Origin: Comamonadaceae bacterium
GTDB taxonomy: Bacteria > Pseudomonadota > Gammaproteobacteria > Burkholderiales > Burkholderiaceae_C
Length of the DNA stretch: 64,000 nt
Assembly (NCBI GenBank): GCA_027490925.1
Contig: JAIXXF010000022.1
Coordinates: forward strand, 62,001 to 126,000
Direction: 5' to 3'
Shown one piece after another: positions 60,512 to 64,000 of the stretch. Each line of letters begins with the position of its first letter. The first letter of the stretch is position 1. Both the position numbers and the translations under genes were made by a program. The notes under the pieces are model-generated. The model saw only the letters and a program-made list of their open reading frames with translations, was not told where the DNA came from and made no database searches.

Positions 60512-61861
60512 ATGTCTGCCGTTTTCAACTTCACCTTCGTGCCGTGGTTTCGCTCGGTCGCGCCCTACATCCACGCACACCGGGGCAAGACCTTTGTGGT
60601 CGGCGTGGCGGGTGAGGCCATCGCCGCAGGCAAGCTGCCACACCTGGCACAAGACTTGGCACTGATCCAGAGCATGGGCGTGAAAATCGTGCTGGTCCAC
60701 GGTTTCCGCCCCCAGGTGAACGAGCAGCTGCAGGCCAAAGGGCACGAGGCCAGGTACTCCCACGGCATGCGCATCACCGACGGGGTGGCACTGGACTGCG
60801 CGCAAGAAGCGGCGGGCCAATTGCGTTACGAAATCGAGGCCGCCTTCAGCCAGGGCCTGCCCAACACCCCGATGGCCGGGGCCACGGTGCGGGTGATCTC
60901 GGGCAACTTCATCACCGCACGGCCGGTGGGCATCGTCGACGGGGTGGACTTTCAGCACTCGGGCTTGGTGCGCAAGGTGGACGTGGCAGGCATTCAAAAA
61001 ACCATCGACCTGGGCGCGATGGTGCTGCTCTCACCGTTCGGCTTTTCCCCGACCGGCGAGGCCTTCAACCTTTCAATGGAAGAAGTGGCGACCTCGGTGG
61101 CGATCGCGTTGCAGGCCGACAAGCTGATCTTCTTGACCGAGATCCCCGGCATCTTGCAAGACCCAACCGCCCCCGCCAGCGACGACAACCCGATCGACAC
61201 CGAACTGCCACTGGCCGCAGCCGAGACGCTGCTGGCCAGCCTGCCACCCGCACACCAGCCCAACGACACCGCGTTTTACCTGCAGCACTGCGTGAAGGCC
61301 TGCAAAGGCGGGGTGGAGCGCAGCCACATCCTGCCGTTCGCGCTGGACGGCGCGCTGCTGCTGGAAATCTACGTGCACGATGGCATTGGCACCATGGTGA
61401 TCGACGAGAAACTCGAAGAGCTGCGCGAGGCCACGCCCGATGACGTGGCAGGCATCTTGCAGCTGATTGAGCCGTTTGAAAAAGACGGCACACTGGTCAA
61501 ACGCAGCCGCACCGAAATCGAACGCGACGCCAGCAACTACACCATCATCGAACACGATGGAGTGATCTTTGGCTGTGCCGCGCTCTACCCGTATCCAGAA
61601 GCCAAAACCGCTGAAATGGCGGCGCTCACCGTCTCACCGCAAAGCCAGTCGCAGGGCGATGGTGAACGCCTGCTCAAACGGGTGGAGCAACGCGCGCGTG
61701 CCATGGGTCTGCAGTCGATCTTTGTGTTGACCACGCGCACCAAACATTGGTTCATCAAACGCGGCTTTGTGCAGGCCGACCCCGACTGGTTGCCCGAAGC
61801 ACGCAAGCGCAAGTACAACTGGGACCGCAAAAGCCTGGTGCTGGTGAAAAAGCTCGGCTGA
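60512..61861 (+). CDS. argA: N-acetylglutamate synthase ArgA
   Basis: A 449-residue enzyme that makes N-acetylglutamate, the first step of arginine synthesis. The amino-acid-kinase domain (about residues 20-290) has FVVGVAGEAIAAG and IVLVHGFRPQVNEQL; the GNAT domain (about 300-449) has EMAALTVSPQSQSQGDGERLLKRVEQRA and ends KSLVLVKKL. The start at 60512 gives the normal N-terminus; the open frame continues far upstream over hrpA but that part is shadow. It is divergent from hrpA. Confidence 0.95.
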   Translation: MSAVFNFTFVPWFRSVAPYIHAHRGKTFVVGVAGEAIAAGKLPHLAQDLALIQSMGVKIVLVHGFRPQVNEQLQAKGHEARYSHGMRITDGVALDCAQEAAGQLRYEIEAAFSQGLPNTPMAGATVRVISGNFITARPVGIVDGVDFQHSGLVRKVDVAGIQKTIDLGAMVLLSPFGFSPTGEAFNLSMEEVATSVAIALQADKLIFLTEIPGILQDPTAPASDDNPIDTELPLAAAETLLASLPPAHQPNDTAFYLQHCVKACKGGVERSHILPFALDGALLLEIYVHDGIGTMVIDEKLEELREATPDDVAGILQLIEPFEKDGTLVKRSRTEIERDASNYTIIEHDGVIFGCAALYPYPEAKTAEMAALTVSPQSQSQGDGERLLKRVEQRARAMGLQSIFVLTTRTKHWFIKRGFVQADPDWLPEARKRKYNWDRKSLVLVKKLG

Positions 61862-61927
61862 GCCAGACCGGGCTGGCCCTGCCACCCGGCAGACCCCCGT
61901 GGCGGGCTCGGCAAACCCGGCGCCCCC

Positions 61928-64000
61928 TCAATGGAAATCCCGGCTGTCGGTGCCCAGCCGACCCAGCCAACGGGTGAGGTCCACCAGCCGGTGGGCAATC
62001 AGGTGCGTGACCTGGCCGCCTGTGGCTTGGTCGCGCTGCCACTCACCCTGCACCCCCAGCAGCCGGGCGTGCAACAACTCACGGCGCTGGGCCTCGCGCA
62101 CCGAGGCCCAAACGATCACATTCACCACCCCGGTTTCGTCCTCCAGGGTCACGAAGACCGTGCCCTTGGCGGTGGCCGGTTGTTGCCGGACGGTCACGAT
62201 GCCACAGGTCTGGACCGCTTGGCCGTGGGCCAGGCCACGCAACTGCGCAGCGCTCAGGCAACCGTGCCGGTTCAGCCGGGGTCGAAGCAAGGCCAGCGGG
62301 TGGCGGCGCAGGCTGAGTCCGGTGGTCTGGTAGTCGAACACAATGGCTTCGCCCTCGAGCGCTTCGGGCAGAGCAAGGCGGGACTCTTGGATGGGGGCCT
62401 CACGCAACAACCCAGGCGCGGCGCGCACGGCCGAGGTTTGCCACACCTGTTGCCGCCGGTGTCCAGCCAGGCTGGCCAACGCGTCGGCCGCGGCCAGAGC
62501 CTGCAGGTCGCCCCGGTCGAGCTGGGCTCGCCGGGCCAGGTCATCCACATCGCCCAGGGGCTGGGCCCTGCGGGCTTGCACGATGCGTTCGGCCGCCGCC
62601 TGGCCCAACCCCGAAACCATTCGCAGGCCCAAGCGCACCGCCGGTTGGGGCGCAACGTCCCCGCACGGGTTGGGACCAGCTTGGGTGCTGGCCTCCAGGC
62701 TGCAATCCCAGCAGCTGTGGGCAGCATCCACCGGCCGCACCTCGACCCCATGGCGCCGCGCGTCCTGTACCAGCTGCGACGGGCCATAAAAGCCCATGGG
62801 CTGAGAGTTGAGCAGAGCGGCCAAAAAACAAGCGGGCTCGTGCCGCTTGAGCCAACAGCTCGCGTAGACCAGGATGGCAAAACTCGCCGCATGGCTCTCT
62901 GGAAAGCCGTACTCGCCAAAGCCCTTGATCTGCCCAAAAATGCGTTCGGCGTAAGCCAGTGGGTAGCCGTTGGCGACCATGCCATCGATGAGCGCGCGCT
63001 CGAAGCGGTGCACGCCACCGGTACGCTTCCAGGCGGCCATGGAACGGCGCAAAGCGTCGGCCTGACCGGCGCTGAAACCAGCGGCCACCATCGCGATTTG
63101 CATCACCTGCTCCTGAAAAATCGGCACACCCAGCGTGCGTTCCAAAGCCCGCCGGAGTTCGGGCTTTTCGTAGTGGATCGGCAGGCCCTGGCGCTGCCGC
63201 TCCCGCGCTTTCAAGTAAGGGTGAACCATGCCGCCCTGGATCGGGCCGGGGCGGACGATGGCCACCTCCACCACCAGGTCGTAAAACGACCGCGGGCGCA
63301 GCCGGGGCAACATGCTCATCTGGGCCCTGCTTTCCACCTGGAACACGCCCACGGTGTCGGCGGCACACACCATGTCGTAGGTGGCGGCACAGGCGGGGGG
63401 CAGGGTGTGCAGCTGGTGGGCGGTGCCGCGCCACTGGTTGACCAGGTCCAGGCCGCGCCGCAGTGCCGTGAGCATGCCCAGAGCCAGCACATCCACCTTC
63501 AGCAGGCCCACTGCGTCGAGGTCGTCTTTGTCCCATTGGATGATGCTGCGCTCGGCCATGGTGGCGGGCTGCACCGGCACCAGGCGGGTCAACAGGCCGT
63601 CGGTCAACACAAAGCCGCCCACGTGCTGGCCCAAGTGGCGCGGGAACCCGATCAGCTGGCGCGCCAGGCTCAGCCATTGCCCCACCGCAGGGTCGGCGGC
63701 GGGCAGACCGGCGTCTGCCAGGCGCTCGGCCAGATGGTCAGGGCCATCGAACCAGAAATGCTCGCGCGCCAGCCGCGCCACCCAGTCGGCGGGAATGTCC
63801 AGGGCCTTGCCCGCGTCGCGCAGGGCGCTGCGGGGCCGGTAACAGGTCACGGTGGCGGCGATGGCGGCACGGTCGCGGCCGTACTTGCGGTAGATGTACT
63901 GGATCACCTCTTCGCGCCGCTCGTGCTCGAAGTCGATGTCGATGTCGGGCGGCTCGTCTCGCTCTCGGCTGATGAAGCGCTCGAACAACAGGTTGCCGTT
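61928..64000 (-). CDS. dnaE2: Error-prone DNA polymerase DnaE2 (C-terminal part, cut by window edge)
   Basis: The last 690 or so residues of a DnaE2/ImuC-type polymerase, which bypasses DNA damage. The frame enters at 64000 with NLLFERF. The catalytic aspartates are in PPDIDIDFEHERREEVIQYIY, followed by YRPRSALRDAGKALDI, GRYGFPESHAASFA-like segments (here GFGEYGFPESHAASFAILVY) and an OB-fold with FVTLEDETGVVNVIVW. The short length of the remaining C-terminus and the lack of the replicative tau-binding tail mark it as DnaE2 rather than DnaE1. Whether imuA/imuB precede it is outside the window. Confidence 0.92.
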   Translation of the reverse strand, partial: NGNLLFERFISRERDEPPDIDIDFEHERREEVIQYIYRKYGRDRAAIAATVTCYRPRSALRDAGKALDIPADWVARLAREHFWFDGPDHLAERLADAGLPAADPAVGQWLSLARQLIGFPRHLGQHVGGFVLTDGLLTRLVPVQPATMAERSIIQWDKDDLDAVGLLKVDVLALGMLTALRRGLDLVNQWRGTAHQLHTLPPACAATYDMVCAADTVGVFQVESRAQMSMLPRLRPRSFYDLVVEVAIVRPGPIQGGMVHPYLKARERQRQGLPIHYEKPELRRALERTLGVPIFQEQVMQIAMVAAGFSAGQADALRRSMAAWKRTGGVHRFERALIDGMVANGYPLAYAERIFGQIKGFGEYGFPESHAASFAILVYASCWLKRHEPACFLAALLNSQPMGFYGPSQLVQDARRHGVEVRPVDAAHSCWDCSLEASTQAGPNPCGDVAPQPAVRLGLRMVSGLGQAAAERIVQARRAQPLGDVDDLARRAQLDRGDLQALAAADALASLAGHRRQQVWQTSAVRAAPGLLREAPIQESRLALPEALEGEAIVFDYQTTGLSLRRHPLALLRPRLNRHGCLSAAQLRGLAHGQAVQTCGIVTVRQQPATAKGTVFVTLEDETGVVNVIVWASVREAQRRELLHARLLGVQGEWQRDQATGGQVTHLIAHRLVDLTRWLGRLGTDSRDFH

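Overview
This window is GC-rich chromosomal DNA, densely packed with genes, and its gene content fits a beta-proteobacterium of the order Burkholderiales, most likely family Comamonadaceae. The evidence is the squalene module hpnC-hpnD-hpnE, the split short-chain chromate transporter, a CysB-type regulator next to a short CbiX-type chelatase, classical ArgA, the DnaE2 polymerase, the pepA/holC/lptFG and ybbA/tesA arrangements, and several acyl-CoA catabolic genes with Liv-type transporters. I see no phage, transposase, integrase, rRNA or CRISPR array. One tRNA is present (tRNA-Leu, anticodon UAG).

Layout. 1-4394: chemotaxis and signalling. A minus-strand run (CheZ-like protein, cheY, cheA cut by the window edge) is divergent from a secreted Cache-domain protein, a methyl-accepting chemotaxis protein and a CBS-pair protein. 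4412-9121: tRNA-Leu, a terminator-like hairpin and a two-gene RND efflux operon under a TetR-like operator. 9265-14284: a periplasmic glycerophosphodiesterase, a glutathione S-transferase and the squalene genes hpnCDE. 14394-23356: a small secreted protein, then a long minus-strand operon (livG, livH, livM, substrate-binding protein, livF, acyl-CoA ligase, TetR regulator, enoyl-CoA hydratase) that looks like uptake, activation and oxidation of an unidentified carboxylic acid. 23527-34653: HAD phosphatase, hemH, hslR, an orphan Liv-type binding protein, holC, pepA, lptF-lptG, a sirohydrochlorin chelatase, cysB and a methionine-type aminotransferase. 34701-40419: YgiQ radical-SAM protein, trhO, secreted MsrA, a long stretch without a convincing gene, and a CHRD lipoprotein. 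40548-48121: YceI and acyl-CoA dehydrogenase, divergent from thiolase, a DUF3617-like protein, a FadB/FadJ-type bifunctional enzyme, an SDR and a two-part chromate transporter. 48168-64000: rlmB, ybbA/tesA with overlapping start codons, mnmH, a small charged protein, metC-like lyase, 3-hydroxyacyl-CoA dehydrogenase behind a strong palindrome, a lipoprotein gamma-glutamyltransferase, hrpA, argA and the 3' two-thirds of dnaE2.

The most unusual signal is a family of six short AT-rich palindromic elements scattered through the window (near 7926, 11813, 25858, 39380, 48999 and 57229). They share a TGCTAT/ATAGCA-type hairpin and a GGGCT-like block that starts 21 bases (22 in one copy) after the hairpin. 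All six lie in the same orientation, and three lie in frame inside genes (efflux adaptor, hpnC, hrpA), so they appear to be translated. The second most interesting signal is a small protein beside cheY with a CheZ-style DxxxQ phosphatase motif, in a cluster of otherwise standard chemotaxis genes.
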